Assembly: GCF_900659615.1 (NCBI RefSeq)
Contig: NZ_CAACUY010000077.1
Coordinates: 1-36,764, forward strand
Reading direction: 5' to 3'
From: Actinomadura fibrosa
GTDB lineage: Bacteria; Actinomycetota; Actinomycetes; Streptosporangiales; Streptosporangiaceae
Length of the DNA stretch: 36,764 bases
The position numbers and the translations under genes are program-made. Below, one piece after another: positions 16,924 through 24,660 of the stretch (position 1 is the stretch's first letter; each line of letters starts with the position of its first letter). Below the pieces are notes generated by a model. The model did no database searches, was not told the origin of the DNA, and saw only the letters and a program-made list of their open reading frames with translations.

Positions 16924-17958
16924 GTGAAGTTCTTCGGCGTGGCCCCCATCCGCTATCTGGATTCCGCGGGGACGGACGAGCCCGCCGCGACCCGGGCGAG
17001 CTTCGGCCTCACGGTCGCCACCGCGCTGCGCCTGGAGGAGCTCGGCTTCGACGGCTTCGGGGTCGGCGAGCGCCACCACTGGCCGTTCCTGTCGAGCGCG
17101 CCGCCGGTCGTGCTGGCGCACGTCGCGGCGCTGACGTCCCGGATCCGGCTGTTCACCGGCGTGACGCTGCTGTCGATGCTCGACCCGGTGCGCGTCGCCG
17201 AGGACTACGCCACCCTCGACCACCTGTCCGGCGGCAGGCTGGAACTGATCGTCGGCAAGGGCGCCGGGCCGGGCGGCGACATGTTCGGCCTGACCCCCGA
17301 CCAGCAGCGCCCCGCCCTCGCCGACAACTTCCGGCTCCTGCACGAGCTGTGGACCCGCGACGAGGTCACCTGGCCCGCCGGGAGGCGCCCGCGCCTCGAC
17401 GGCGTCCGCACCCTCCCCCGCCCGCTGAACGGACGGCCCCGGATCTGGCACGGCAGCTCGTCCTCGTTCGAGTCGGTGGCCCTCGCCGCCGAGTACGGCG
17501 ACCCCATCGTGTTCTCCAACGCGGGCCTCTCCAGCGAGAGCGCCCGCCCGCTCGTCGAGCACTACCGCGCCGAATGGGCCCGGCGCGGCCGTCCCGCCGA
17601 CCGGCTGTTCACCGGCGCGGGCACGCCGGGGTTCCTCGTCGCCAAGACCTCGCAGGCCGCGGTCGCCGCGTACCGTCCCGTCTACGAGCGCCTCACCGCG
17701 ATGCAGCGGAGCATCGGCGCCCGCCCGCCGTTCGCCACCGTGGAGGACTTCATCGCGCACTCCCCCGCGCTCGTCGGCAGCCCCGAGCAGGTGATCGACA
17801 AGGTGCACCGCCAGCACGAGGTCTTCGGCCACTCGCTCGCGGTGTTCAGCGTCGACCCCGACGGCCTGAGCGAGGCGGACCACTGGACGTCCCTCGAACT
17901 GTTCGCCGCCGAGGTCGCGCCCGTCCTGCGGACCGCGCTCCCCGACCCGCCCGCCTGA
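16924..17958 (+). CDS. LLM-class (luciferase-like) flavin-dependent oxidoreductase
   Basis: Member of the bacterial luciferase-like TIM-barrel family, using reduced FMN (monooxygenase) or F420. The 344-residue product begins KFFGVAPIRYLDSAG and shows the family features LEELGFDGFGVGERHHWPFLSSAPPVVLAHVAALTSRIRL. Then come GVTLLSMLDPVRVAEDYATLDHLSGGRLELIVGKG, the flavin phosphate region, and the late HSPALVGSPEQVIDKV. Length is normal. The start is GTG 16924, with GGCGG 8 nt upstream. It faces the GH78 operon across 184 bp and is followed by an HxlR regulator and cupin on the same strand. FMN reductase activity could come from the gene at 1559. The substrate is unknown; co-control with the GH78 operon is inference. 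Confidence 0.9.
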   Translation: MKFFGVAPIRYLDSAGTDEPAATRASFGLTVATALRLEELGFDGFGVGERHHWPFLSSAPPVVLAHVAALTSRIRLFTGVTLLSMLDPVRVAEDYATLDHLSGGRLELIVGKGAGPGGDMFGLTPDQQRPALADNFRLLHELWTRDEVTWPAGRRPRLDGVRTLPRPLNGRPRIWHGSSSSFESVALAAEYGDPIVFSNAGLSSESARPLVEHYRAEWARRGRPADRLFTGAGTPGFLVAKTSQAAVAAYRPVYERLTAMQRSIGARPPFATVEDFIAHSPALVGSPEQVIDKVHRQHEVFGHSLAVFSVDPDGLSEADHWTSLELFAAEVAPVLRTALPDPPA

Positions 17959-18056
17959 CCCCTCCCCGGCAGGACGGACCGGCCCGGCGCGGACCGGTTG
18001 CCCGCGCGGACCGTCGCGTGCGAGGCTGAAGCGTCCTCAGCGGGGAAGGGAGCGCG

Positions 18057-18479
18057 ATGCCAGCAGGAGCCCGGTTGCCCGACGACGTCGAGCCCGACAC
18101 GTGCGCGGCGTTCCGCGACGCCCTCGACCGGGTCGGGAGCAAATGGGGAATAGCGATCATCGCGGCCGCGAGCGACGGTCCGATCCGCTTCGCCGAACTG
18201 CACCGCGCGATCCCCGGCATCAGCCGCCGCATGCTGACCCTCACGCTGCGCACCCTCGAACGCGACGGCCTCATCACGCGCACCGTCCACCCCACGGTGC
18301 CGCCGCAGGTGGAGTACACCGCCACGGCCCTCGCCAAGGAGCTCTTCGCCTCCACCCGCGCCCTCTCGGACTGGGCGGAGAACAACCACGCGAAGATCGC
18401 CGCGGCGCGCGCCGCCTACGACGACTCCGAGGCCGCGCGGCACGACGACCGCGGCCCCGTCGGCCCGAATCCCTACTAA
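18057..18479 (+). CDS. HxlR-family winged-helix transcriptional regulator
   Basis: Cytosolic DNA-binding regulator of the HxlR family, 140 residues. The family pattern is clear: Cys16 in the N-terminal arm, DRVGSKWGIAIIAAASDGPIRFAELHRAI (helices 1-2), PGISRRMLTLTLRTLERDGLITRTVHPTVPPQVEYTAT (recognition helix and wing), then a C-terminal dimerisation helix containing LSDWAENNHAKIAAAR. The conserved N-terminal cysteine position suggests possible redox or electrophile sensing, known in some relatives. GGGAAGG lies 5 nt before the ATG. It sits 98 bp after the LLM gene and 20 bp before the cupin, so it probably controls this small set; the target is inference. Confidence 0.9.
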   Translation: MPAGARLPDDVEPDTCAAFRDALDRVGSKWGIAIIAAASDGPIRFAELHRAIPGISRRMLTLTLRTLERDGLITRTVHPTVPPQVEYTATALAKELFASTRALSDWAENNHAKIAAARAAYDDSEAARHDDRGPVGPNPY

Positions 18480-18499
18480 ACCACCCGAGATCAGAGGCA

Positions 18500-18946
18500 A
18501 TGACCGATTCCGGGACGGCCGCCTGGCACGGCCGCATCGAGCACGTCCGCGGCGCGGACCTCGGCGCCGACACCGCCCAGACGTCCGGGATGCGCAGGTA
18601 CGAGGCGATCTCCGGCAAGACCGTCGGCTCGGAGCGCCTCTGGATGGGCCGCACCCACGTCGGCCCCGCGACCAGCTCAGGCGACCACCACCACGGCGAG
18701 GCCGAGACGGCGATCTACATCGTCTCGGGCCATCCGGTGTTCGTCTTCGCCGAGGGCGACGAGGAGGTCCGCGTCGAGACCCGTCCGGGCGACTACATCT
18801 TCGTCCCGCCCTACCTCCCGCACCGCGAGGAGAACCCCTCGCCCGACGAGGAGGCCGTCGTGGTCATCGCGCGCAGCACCCAGGAGGGCATCGTCGTCAA
18901 CCTGCCCAGCCTCTGGGCGGACGTGGAGCGCCCGCAGACCCCCTGA
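18500..18946 (+). CDS. Cupin-domain protein
   Basis: Small single-cupin beta-barrel protein, 148 residues, probably metal-binding. The first cupin motif is GDHHHGEAETAIYIVSG, supplying two or three histidines and a glutamate. The second is PGDYIFVPPYLPHREENP, supplying the last histidine. All four usual metal ligands are present. Start ATG 18500 with AGAGG just upstream; the longer open frame to 18101 is a shadow of the HxlR gene. It follows HxlR by 20 bp and is likely co-transcribed. It could be a dioxygenase, an isomerase or a ligand-binding partner of the LLM enzyme; sequence does not decide. Confidence 0.87.
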   Translation: MTDSGTAAWHGRIEHVRGADLGADTAQTSGMRRYEAISGKTVGSERLWMGRTHVGPATSSGDHHHGEAETAIYIVSGHPVFVFAEGDEEVRVETRPGDYIFVPPYLPHREENPSPDEEAVVVIARSTQEGIVVNLPSLWADVERPQTP

Positions 18947-19000
18947 CCCGATGAGTGCGGGGGAAAAGGGGGGTCGACAGGGGACGGGATTCCGCGGCCG

Positions 19001-19019
19001 CCTGGTCTGATGGACCAGG
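19001..19019 (+). promoter_or_regulatory. Inverted repeat in the leader of the sugar dehydratase gene
   Basis: CCTGGTC-tgatg-GACCAGG is a perfect dyad with 7-bp arms, 34 nt upstream of the ATG. It could be an operator, a leader hairpin or a weak terminator for the cupin transcript. The RBS GGAGG (19045-19049) lies below it. Confidence 0.45.
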
Positions 19020-19053
19020 TCCACTGCCGCGCCGCGGCGCTCCTGGAGGCGAG

Positions 19054-20373
19054 ATGAGCGACTCCCAGGATCTGATCCTGGAAATGGTCCGCAAGTACCA
19101 CCGCGAGAAGGAACAGCAGCGGCGCTTCGTCCCCGGCGAGACGCTGGTGATGCCGTCCGGCGCCGACCTGAACGAGGACGACCGCGTCGCGCTCGTCGAG
19201 GCCGCGCTCAACCTGCGCATCGCCTCCGGCCCGAGCGCGCTGGCGCTGGAGCGCGAGCTCGGGCGCAGGCTCCAGCGCCGCAAGGTGCACCTGACGAACT
19301 CGGGGTCCTCGGCCAACCTGCTGGCACTGACCGCCCTCACCCAGCCGGAGATCGGCGACGACCGGCTCCGGCCGGGCGACGAGATCGTCACGGTGGCGGC
19401 GGGCTTCCCCACCACCGTCAACCCGATCCTGCAGAACCAGATGGTGCCGGTCTTCGTGGACGTGGAGCTCGGCACCTACAACACCACCGCCGAACGGGTC
19501 GCCGAGGCCATCGGCCCGCGCACCCGCGGCATCATGATCGCGCACGCGCTGGGCAACCCCTTCCCGGCCGCCGAGGTCGCCCAGCTCGCCGAGGAGCACG
19601 GCCTCTTCTTCGTCGAGGACAACTGCGACGGCGTGGACGCCCGCTACGGGGACCGGCTGACCGGCACGTTCGGCCACTTCAGCACCGTGAGCTTCTACCC
19701 CGCCCACCACATGACGATGGGCGAGGGCGGCTGCGTCACCACCGACCGTCCGCGGCTGGCGCGCATCGTGGAGTCGCTGCGCGACTGGGGCCGGGACTGC
19801 TGGTGCGAGCCCGGCGCCTGCGACACCTGCGGCAAGCGCTACATCCAGCAGTTCGGCGACCTGCCCTACGGCTACGACCACAAGTACACGTTCTCCCACG
19901 TCGGCTACAACCTGAAGACCACCGACCTCCAGGCGGCGCTCGGGCTCTCCCAGATCCAGCGGCTGCCCGAGTTCGGCGCGGCCCGCAGCCGCAACTGGAA
20001 ACGGCTCCGCGAGGGCCTCGACGGCCTGCCCGGCCTCCTCCTCCCCGAGCCGACCCCGAACAGCGAGCCCAACTGGTTCGGCTTCATCATCACGGTCACC
20101 CCGGACGCGCCCTTCGACCGCGACGAGATCGTGGCCCACCTGGAGGACCGCCGTATCGGCACCCGGATGCTGTTCGCCGGCAACCTGACCCGCCAGCCCG
20201 CCTACCAGGACCGCCCGTACCGCGTCTCGGGCTCCCTCACCAACAGCGACGCCATCACCGAGCGCACCTTCTGGATCGGCGTCTTCCCCGGCCTCACCGA
20301 CGAGATGATCGACTACATGATCACCACAATCCAGACCTTCATAACCTCCCGCCACCCCCGCCCAACAACCTGA
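19054..20373 (+). CDS. rfbH: PMP/[2Fe-2S]-dependent NDP-4-keto-6-deoxyhexose 3-dehydratase (E1/RfbH/SpnQ type)
   Basis: Aminotransferase-fold enzyme that removes the C-3 hydroxyl of an NDP-4-keto-6-deoxyhexose, a step toward 3,6-dideoxy or 2,3,6-trideoxy sugars. The 439-residue product keeps the DegT/DnrJ/EryC1/StrS scaffold, but the PLP lysine is replaced: SFYPAHHMTMGEGG has His218 where aminotransferases have Lys, as with His220 of Yersinia E1. The iron-sulfur motif C-X57-C-X1-C-X7-C is exact at Cys191, Cys249, Cys251 and Cys259. This separates it from true aminotransferases and from iron-free ColD. GGAGG lies 4 nt before ATG 19054. The family needs an electron donor (E3 in Yersinia), and none is encoded in this window, nor are other deoxysugar genes. 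Family assignment is strong; the exact sugar is not known. Confidence 0.93.
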   Translation: MSDSQDLILEMVRKYHREKEQQRRFVPGETLVMPSGADLNEDDRVALVEAALNLRIASGPSALALERELGRRLQRRKVHLTNSGSSANLLALTALTQPEIGDDRLRPGDEIVTVAAGFPTTVNPILQNQMVPVFVDVELGTYNTTAERVAEAIGPRTRGIMIAHALGNPFPAAEVAQLAEEHGLFFVEDNCDGVDARYGDRLTGTFGHFSTVSFYPAHHMTMGEGGCVTTDRPRLARIVESLRDWGRDCWCEPGACDTCGKRYIQQFGDLPYGYDHKYTFSHVGYNLKTTDLQAALGLSQIQRLPEFGAARSRNWKRLREGLDGLPGLLLPEPTPNSEPNWFGFIITVTPDAPFDRDEIVAHLEDRRIGTRMLFAGNLTRQPAYQDRPYRVSGSLTNSDAITERTFWIGVFPGLTDEMIDYMITTIQTFITSRHPRPTT

Positions 20374-20409
20374 CCGCCACCCCACCCCGAACCACCAAAG
20401 AAACCCACC

Positions 20410-21123
20410 TCACCCGGCTCCCCTGAGCACCGTGCCTGCCACAGTGCCGGCCCCCACGGCCAGCCCGGCGGCTTCGGCCAGTGCCTTGAACCCGGACCGC
20501 GAGTGCCAATGCAAGACCCACGGCCGCTCGACGACCGTGTGGTCCGCCCCTTGGCGACGCTCGTAGCGCAGCAGCGCCGTCTGCGTCCGCGCGGATTCGT
20601 CGCGCTCCTCGGCGACCACGGACACCCGAAGCTCCGCCCCGTCCGGGCCGACGGCGGTGCGCACCCGCCCGATCTGCTCGGCCGGGGTCGGGGACGGCAC
20701 GAACAAGGGCACGAGCGCGGTGCCGCCCTCGGCCAGATGGGCGCGGACGCCGCGCAGGCAGGCCAGCGCGGCACCGTCGTCCGGAAGGAGCGCGAACGTC
20801 GGCCCCGCCAGGAAGATCGCCCGATAGCGGCGAGGCAGCTCCAGCGCCTCCATGCGCCGGTGGTGCGCGGTGACCGTGATCCCCTGTGCACGTGCCCGCC
20901 GTGCGAGGCGCTCCAGCATGTCGGCGGAGGAGTCGACGCCCTCGACGTCCAGCCCGCGACGGCGCAGTTCCAGCAGAGGATCGCCGTCCCCGCATCCGAG
21001 TTCGAGTGCCGGACCACCGGCCCGCTCGATGAAGGCGGCGTAGGGTTCGGGATCCGGAGAGAACGACTTCAGCGGACCGTAGATCTCCGCGACGATGCCC
21101 GTGTAGAAGTCGGCTGCGTCCAC
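20410..21123 (-). CDS. Class I SAM-dependent methyltransferase
   Basis: Cytosolic Rossmann-fold methyltransferase of about 237 residues. The N-terminal part reads DAADFYTGIVAEIYGPLKSF; SAM motif I is ALELGCGDGDPLLELRRRG, followed by VEGVDSSADMLERLARRA, where the acidic Asp binds the SAM ribose. The post-I/II region is RYRAIFLAGPTFALLPDDGAAL. Three start options exist: GTG at 21132, GTG at 21123 and later codons. I chose 21123 because a well-formed -10 (TAGTGT) overlaps the 21132 codon and places the transcript start at about 21123, giving a leaderless mRNA. It converges with the dehydratase gene 37 bp away. The substrate is unknown; a role with the deoxysugar is possible only by proximity. 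Confidence 0.82.
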   Translation of the reverse strand: MDAADFYTGIVAEIYGPLKSFSPDPEPYAAFIERAGGPALELGCGDGDPLLELRRRGLDVEGVDSSADMLERLARRARAQGITVTAHHRRMEALELPRRYRAIFLAGPTFALLPDDGAALACLRGVRAHLAEGGTALVPLFVPSPTPAEQIGRVRTAVGPDGAELRVSVVAEERDESARTQTALLRYERRQGADHTVVERPWVLHWHSRSGFKALAEAAGLAVGAGTVAGTVLRGAG

Positions 21124-21160
21124 GCCCGCCACACTAGGCAGGCCGCCTATTCCGCGTCAC
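21121..21160 (-). promoter_or_regulatory. Promoter of the methyltransferase gene (leaderless)
   Basis: On the minus strand: -35 GTGACG (21160-21155), 18-bp spacer, -10 TAGTGT (21136-21131), then 7 nt to GTG 21123. This fits the actinomycete housekeeping sigma consensus and predicts transcription starting at or next to the start codon. Confidence 0.65.
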
Positions 21161-21475
21161 TCGGATATATCACCCACCGGGCGGGCTAGGAGTGTTCGAG
21201 GGTGAGGAGGGGCTCGACGGACGCGGGGGTCGGTGCGCTGGGATTTCTGGCGACGGCCTGCTCCAGGTGCGGAAGCCGGTCGCCCGATCGGCGGGATCGA
21301 GTTGGGCGAGGGACGAGCTGACTCGTAGGCGCAGCTGTTCGAGTGCCTTACCGCGAGGGGCGCCGGCCGGGGCGAATCGCCGTACAACGTTCGGGTTGGG
21401 GCTGGTCGGGTTTGGGATGTGGGGGTTCGCGGGGCTTCCTAGCGTCAGGGGGGTGGGTGAGTGGGGAGGGAAGTC
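21161..21475. other. Intergenic stretch without a convincing gene; G-tract-rich at its right end
   Basis: Short open frames on both strands here (for example 21157-21387 minus) lack any family motif, good RBS or partner. From 21393 to 21470 the plus strand holds ten runs of three or more G (five of them of four or more) with short spacers, ending in the RBS of the next gene. A -10-like TAGCGT lies at 21440-21445, without a -35. Confidence 0.6.
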
Positions 21476-22339
21476 ATGAGCGAGGCCGTAGTCGTCACCG
21501 GTGCCTCCAGCGGGATCGGGCGCGCCACCGCGTTCAGGCTCGCGGACGCCGGTTACCACGTGTTCGCGGGTGTGCGGAAGGAGCGGGACGGGGAGGCGCT
21601 GGTCCGCGGGACGAGAGGGGAGCTGACGCCGCTGATCCTCGACGTCACCGACCGGGACGCCGTCCGTGACGCGGCGGTGGCGGTCGGCGGGTCCGGGCTG
21701 CCGCTGGCCGGGCTGGTCAACAACGCCGGGATCGGCGCGGCGTGGCCGATGGAGGCCGTCCCGCTGGACGAGCTGCGCCGGCAGTTCGAGGTGAACGTCT
21801 TCGGGCAGGTCGCCGTGATCCAGGAGTTCGTGCCGCTGCTGCAGAGGGCGGGCGGGCGGATCGTCACCATCGGGTCCATCGGTGACCGGCTGACGGTCCC
21901 GTTCCTCGCGCCGCTCACGTCCGCCAAGTGGGCGCTGGCGTCGATCACCGAGGCGCTGCGGATGGAGCTGCGCCCGCGCGGGATCCGCGTGGTGCTGGTC
22001 GAGCCGGCGACGATCCGCACGCCCGCCTCGGGCAAGGTGCGGGACGCGGCGGAGGAGGCGCTGGAGCGGATGGGCGAGGAGCAGCGCGCCGTCTACGGGA
22101 GGAGCTTCCGGTCCATGGTCGGGAGGCTGCATGCGAACGAGCAGGCGGGCAGCAGCCCCGATGTCGTCGCCCGGGCGGTGCTGCGGGCGCTCGACGCCGG
22201 CAGGCCCGCCGGCCGGTACCTCGTCGGCAAGGACGCCGCGAAGATGGCGCTCATGGCCCGCTGGCTCCCCGATCGCGCCTTGGACTTCGCGCGACTCAGG
22301 CAGTTCGGGCTTCCGTGGCGGTTCGGGTCGCGGAGGTGA
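21476..22339 (+). CDS. SDR-family protein lacking the catalytic tyrosine
   Basis: Short-chain dehydrogenase/reductase fold, 287 residues, with an intact nucleotide-binding half: TGASSGIG, LDVTDRDAV, NNAG in VNNAGIGAAW, and NVFGQVAVI. The serine segment reads VTIGSIGDRL. The active-site YxxxK is broken: the sequence is PLTSAKWAL, so Leu147 stands where Tyr is required while Lys151 is kept. The substrate loop VEPATIRTPAS is otherwise normal. It may therefore be a non-catalytic NAD(P)-binding protein or use another residue. ATG 21476 has GGAGGGAA upstream; an ATG-like start at 21461 lies inside the RBS and is rejected. The leader is G-tract-rich. It converges with the NAD kinase gene, only 6 bp apart. 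Confidence 0.88.
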   Translation: MSEAVVVTGASSGIGRATAFRLADAGYHVFAGVRKERDGEALVRGTRGELTPLILDVTDRDAVRDAAVAVGGSGLPLAGLVNNAGIGAAWPMEAVPLDELRRQFEVNVFGQVAVIQEFVPLLQRAGGRIVTIGSIGDRLTVPFLAPLTSAKWALASITEALRMELRPRGIRVVLVEPATIRTPASGKVRDAAEEALERMGEEQRAVYGRSFRSMVGRLHANEQAGSSPDVVARAVLRALDAGRPAGRYLVGKDAAKMALMARWLPDRALDFARLRQFGLPWRFGSRR

Positions 22340-22345
22340 GCGCGC

Positions 22346-23314
22346 TCAGCCGTCCAGGGACGCGGGGGCGGTCTGGATGCCGGCGGCGGTGAGCTCGGCG
22401 TGCCGGCGCAGCTCCGGTGGGATCAGCTCCAGGAGCTGGTCGGGGCGCAGGGGCAGGTCGAGGAGGCTGAGCTTGACGCGGCTGCGGCTGGCGTGCTCGG
22501 CCTCGGAGAACCGGACGACCTGGCCCGCCTCCGGGCGCATCGCGGTGGCCAGCCGGTCGCCGTGCCCGAGCTCGCCGGCGGGCGTCCCGTCGACGTCGAC
22601 GGTGACGGGCGCGCTGTCGGCCGCGACGGCGAGGCGGACCCGGTCCGCCGGGCCGAGCACGACCGGGCGGCTGATGCCGGACATGGGGGCGACCGGCGTG
22701 ACGACCTGGGCGCCGGAGGACGGCGAGAGGACGGGGCCGCCGGCGGCGTAGTTGTAGGCGGTGGAGCCGGTCGGCGTCGACACGACGACGGCGTCGGCCC
22801 GGTAGTAGCCGTACCGCCGGCCGTTGACGGTGAGGTCGAGGGAGACCGCGCCGGTGCGGGACGAGCGGGCCAGCACCACGTCGTTGAACCCGAACCGGGT
22901 GGCGAGCCCGGCGCCCGCGTCCACCTCCAGGGCCGGGTGCGGCTCGATGGTGTAGTCGCCGGCGACCAGGCGCGCCAGTGCGGACGGCAGCTGGACCGGC
23001 TGGACCTCGGTGAGGAAGCCCAGGTTGCCGTGGTTGACGCCGAGCACCGGGACGGGCCGGTCCACCATGAGCCGCATCGCGCCGAGCATCGTGCCGTCGC
23101 CGCCGAGGGCGATGAGGCCGGCCACGAGGTCGGGGAACCGGTCGTCCGGGACGATGTCGACCTCGGGCGGCACGCGGTGCCGGTCGCGCTCGCGGGCCAG
23201 CACCCGCCCGGCCCGCTCGCACGCGGACGCGAGGATCGCGGCGATCGACCGGTCCACCGGCCTGGTCGGGTGCAGCACCAGGCCGACCGGGCCCGCGGGC
23301 GGTTCGGTGTCCAT
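22346..23314 (-). CDS. nadK: NAD kinase
   Basis: Cytosolic kinase making NADP from NAD and ATP (or polyphosphate). The 322-residue product has the catalytic GGDGT at residues 71-75, the second motif NHGNLGFLTE at 94-103, the RFGFNDVVLAR region and the glycine-rich STPTGSTAYNYAAGGPVLSP, all diagnostic of NadK/PpnK. The C-terminus is about 20-30 residues longer than many homologues. The ATG at 23314 has no Shine-Dalgarno sequence but a TAGGCT box 6 nt upstream, so the mRNA may be leaderless. It could be a second NAD kinase besides the housekeeping gene usually found near recN in actinomycetes; that cannot be checked within this window. Confidence 0.92.
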   Translation of the reverse strand: MDTEPPAGPVGLVLHPTRPVDRSIAAILASACERAGRVLARERDRHRVPPEVDIVPDDRFPDLVAGLIALGGDGTMLGAMRLMVDRPVPVLGVNHGNLGFLTEVQPVQLPSALARLVAGDYTIEPHPALEVDAGAGLATRFGFNDVVLARSSRTGAVSLDLTVNGRRYGYYRADAVVVSTPTGSTAYNYAAGGPVLSPSSGAQVVTPVAPMSGISRPVVLGPADRVRLAVAADSAPVTVDVDGTPAGELGHGDRLATAMRPEAGQVVRFSEAEHASRSRVKLSLLDLPLRPDQLLELIPPELRRHAELTAAGIQTAPASLDG

Positions 23315-23326
23315 GCCCCCAGCCTA
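23315..23326 (-). promoter_or_regulatory. -10 box directly before nadK (candidate leaderless start)
   Basis: TAGGCT (23326-23321 on the minus strand) is followed by six bases (GGGGGC) and the ATG. No clear -35 lies 16-18 bp upstream, so promoter strength is uncertain. Confidence 0.45.
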
Positions 23327-23535
23327 CGGTCAGCGTTCCGGGGGCCCGGATCCGGCGGGTGCCTTTCGCGGCGGCGAATGAATGGCGGAAGGTGACGGTC
23401 CCATGAAATGGCGGGCCGTCCCGTAAAAGCCGGGGACGCACTTTCCCATGCGCGGGGCAATGGGCGCTCGGTGGCGCGCGTCCGTGATCACATGGAGGGC
23501 GGTGGAGTGGAACTCGCGCAGGAAGAGCCAGCGAT

Positions 23536-24648
23536 ATGAGACTAGGGGTGACCCGCGTCATCGCGGGTGCGGCGGTCGGAATCCTCGCGGCCGGCGTGCC
23601 GGCCGGCCACGCGTCGGCCGCGCCGCGGCCGGGGCGGGTGCTGCTGGAGGAGCCGTTCACCGGCGCCTCCGCGGACGCGCGCTTCGTCGGGTACGGGTCC
23701 GCCTGCCTGACGGGCGCGCGGCGCGGGCAGGCGCAGAAGGAGGCCGCGAACCATCCGCTCGGGGGGTGCCGCCGCGACCCGGCCGGTCCCGTCCCGCCCG
23801 GTGACGGGGCCCCGTACGGCTACCTCCAGCTCACCGACGCCCATCCGGAGGAGACCGGGGCGGTGCTGTTCGACTCGCCGATACCGGCGAGGAACGGCCT
23901 GGAGGTCACCTTCGAGCAGTGGCAGTACGGGAACACGACGCGGCTCCCGGCGGACGGCCTCTCGTTCTTCCTCACCGACGGCTCCGGGCGGCTCACCACT
24001 CCGGGCGCGTTCGGCGGAAGCCTCGGGTACGCGCAGAAGCTGCCGGACGACAGGTCCGACGGCAACGTCGTCCCGGGGGTCAGCGGCGGCTACCTCGGCT
24101 TCGGGTTCGACGTGCTGGGCGACTACTTCGGTGACGGGGAGCAGCGCGGGGAGGGCTGCGAGCAGCGCTCCCCCGCCGGAACGGAGCTCCGGCCGCCCGC
24201 GCCCGGGCCCAACATGGTGAGCGTCCGCGGTCCCGGGGACGGCGCCGAGGGGTACTGCCTGCTCGGCGCGTCGACCGGCAACCGGACGGCCACGGGCCCG
24301 TGGCCCTCGTCGCTGCCGGGGAGCCTGCACGGCGAACTGGACAAGCTGCCCGCCGACGCCACGCCGCGGCGGGCCGCCGACGCGCTGGAGCCGGTGAAGC
24401 GGACCGTCCGCATCGTCGTGCCGTCCAAGCCCGACTCCGCGGCGACGGTCGACATCGACTTCCAGGACGGCCGCGGCTTCCGGCGCGTGCTGCGGTTCAG
24501 CACTCCCGAGAACGTCCCGAGCACCTACAAGTTCGGGTTCGCGGCGTCCACGGGACCGCTCACGGACGTCCACCTCATCCGCCGGGTCGCGCTGCGCTCC
24601 CTGCCAACCCCGTCCGGACGGCAGCCGAAGAAGTACACGCGCGGCTGA
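23536..24648 (+). CDS. Secreted L-type-lectin-like protein
   Basis: Exported protein of 370 residues with a Sec signal peptide (positive MRLGVTR, hydrophobic VIAGAAVGILAAGV, cleavage after HASA near residue 28). The mature part looks like a legume/L-type lectin beta-sandwich: LEVTFEQWQYGNTTRLPADGLSFFLTDGS, then GGSLGYAQKL, then GGYLGFGFDVLGDYF, resembling the carbohydrate/Ca site of lectins, and later TVDIDFQDGRGFRRVLRF and a C-terminal strand. Four cysteines in the mature region (ACLTG, GGCRR, EGCEQ, GYCLL) could form two disulfides. GGAAG precedes the ATG. It is monocistronic and not linked to an enzyme. Surface or secreted glycan binding is inferred from fold only. Confidence 0.75.
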   Translation: MRLGVTRVIAGAAVGILAAGVPAGHASAAPRPGRVLLEEPFTGASADARFVGYGSACLTGARRGQAQKEAANHPLGGCRRDPAGPVPPGDGAPYGYLQLTDAHPEETGAVLFDSPIPARNGLEVTFEQWQYGNTTRLPADGLSFFLTDGSGRLTTPGAFGGSLGYAQKLPDDRSDGNVVPGVSGGYLGFGFDVLGDYFGDGEQRGEGCEQRSPAGTELRPPAPGPNMVSVRGPGDGAEGYCLLGASTGNRTATGPWPSSLPGSLHGELDKLPADATPRRAADALEPVKRTVRIVVPSKPDSAATVDIDFQDGRGFRRVLRFSTPENVPSTYKFGFAASTGPLTDVHLIRRVALRSLPTPSGRQPKKYTRG

Positions 24649-24660
24649 CCGCGGGGTCAG
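24645..24660 (+). terminator. Small hairpin at the end of the lectin gene
   Basis: CTGACC-gcgg-GGTCAG forms a perfect 6-bp stem with a 4-nt loop that includes the lectin stop codon. It is a weak terminator candidate, shared with the end of the AraC remnant on the other strand. Confidence 0.4.

Noticed and set aside
14049..18029. Very long plus-strand open frame opposite the GH78 gene and running through the LLM gene
   Set aside because: Arg/Pro/Ala-rich, no domain, overlaps two clearly recognisable genes; a G+C-bias artefact.
18955..19053. Upstream extension of the sugar dehydratase
   Set aside because: Covers a dyad and the RBS; ATG 19054 with GGAGG 4 nt upstream is the better start.
21157..21387. 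Small open frame on the minus strand between the methyltransferase and the SDR
   Set aside because: Low-complexity Pro/Arg/Ser-rich product, no RBS, no motif; typical of an antisense frame in G+C-rich DNA.
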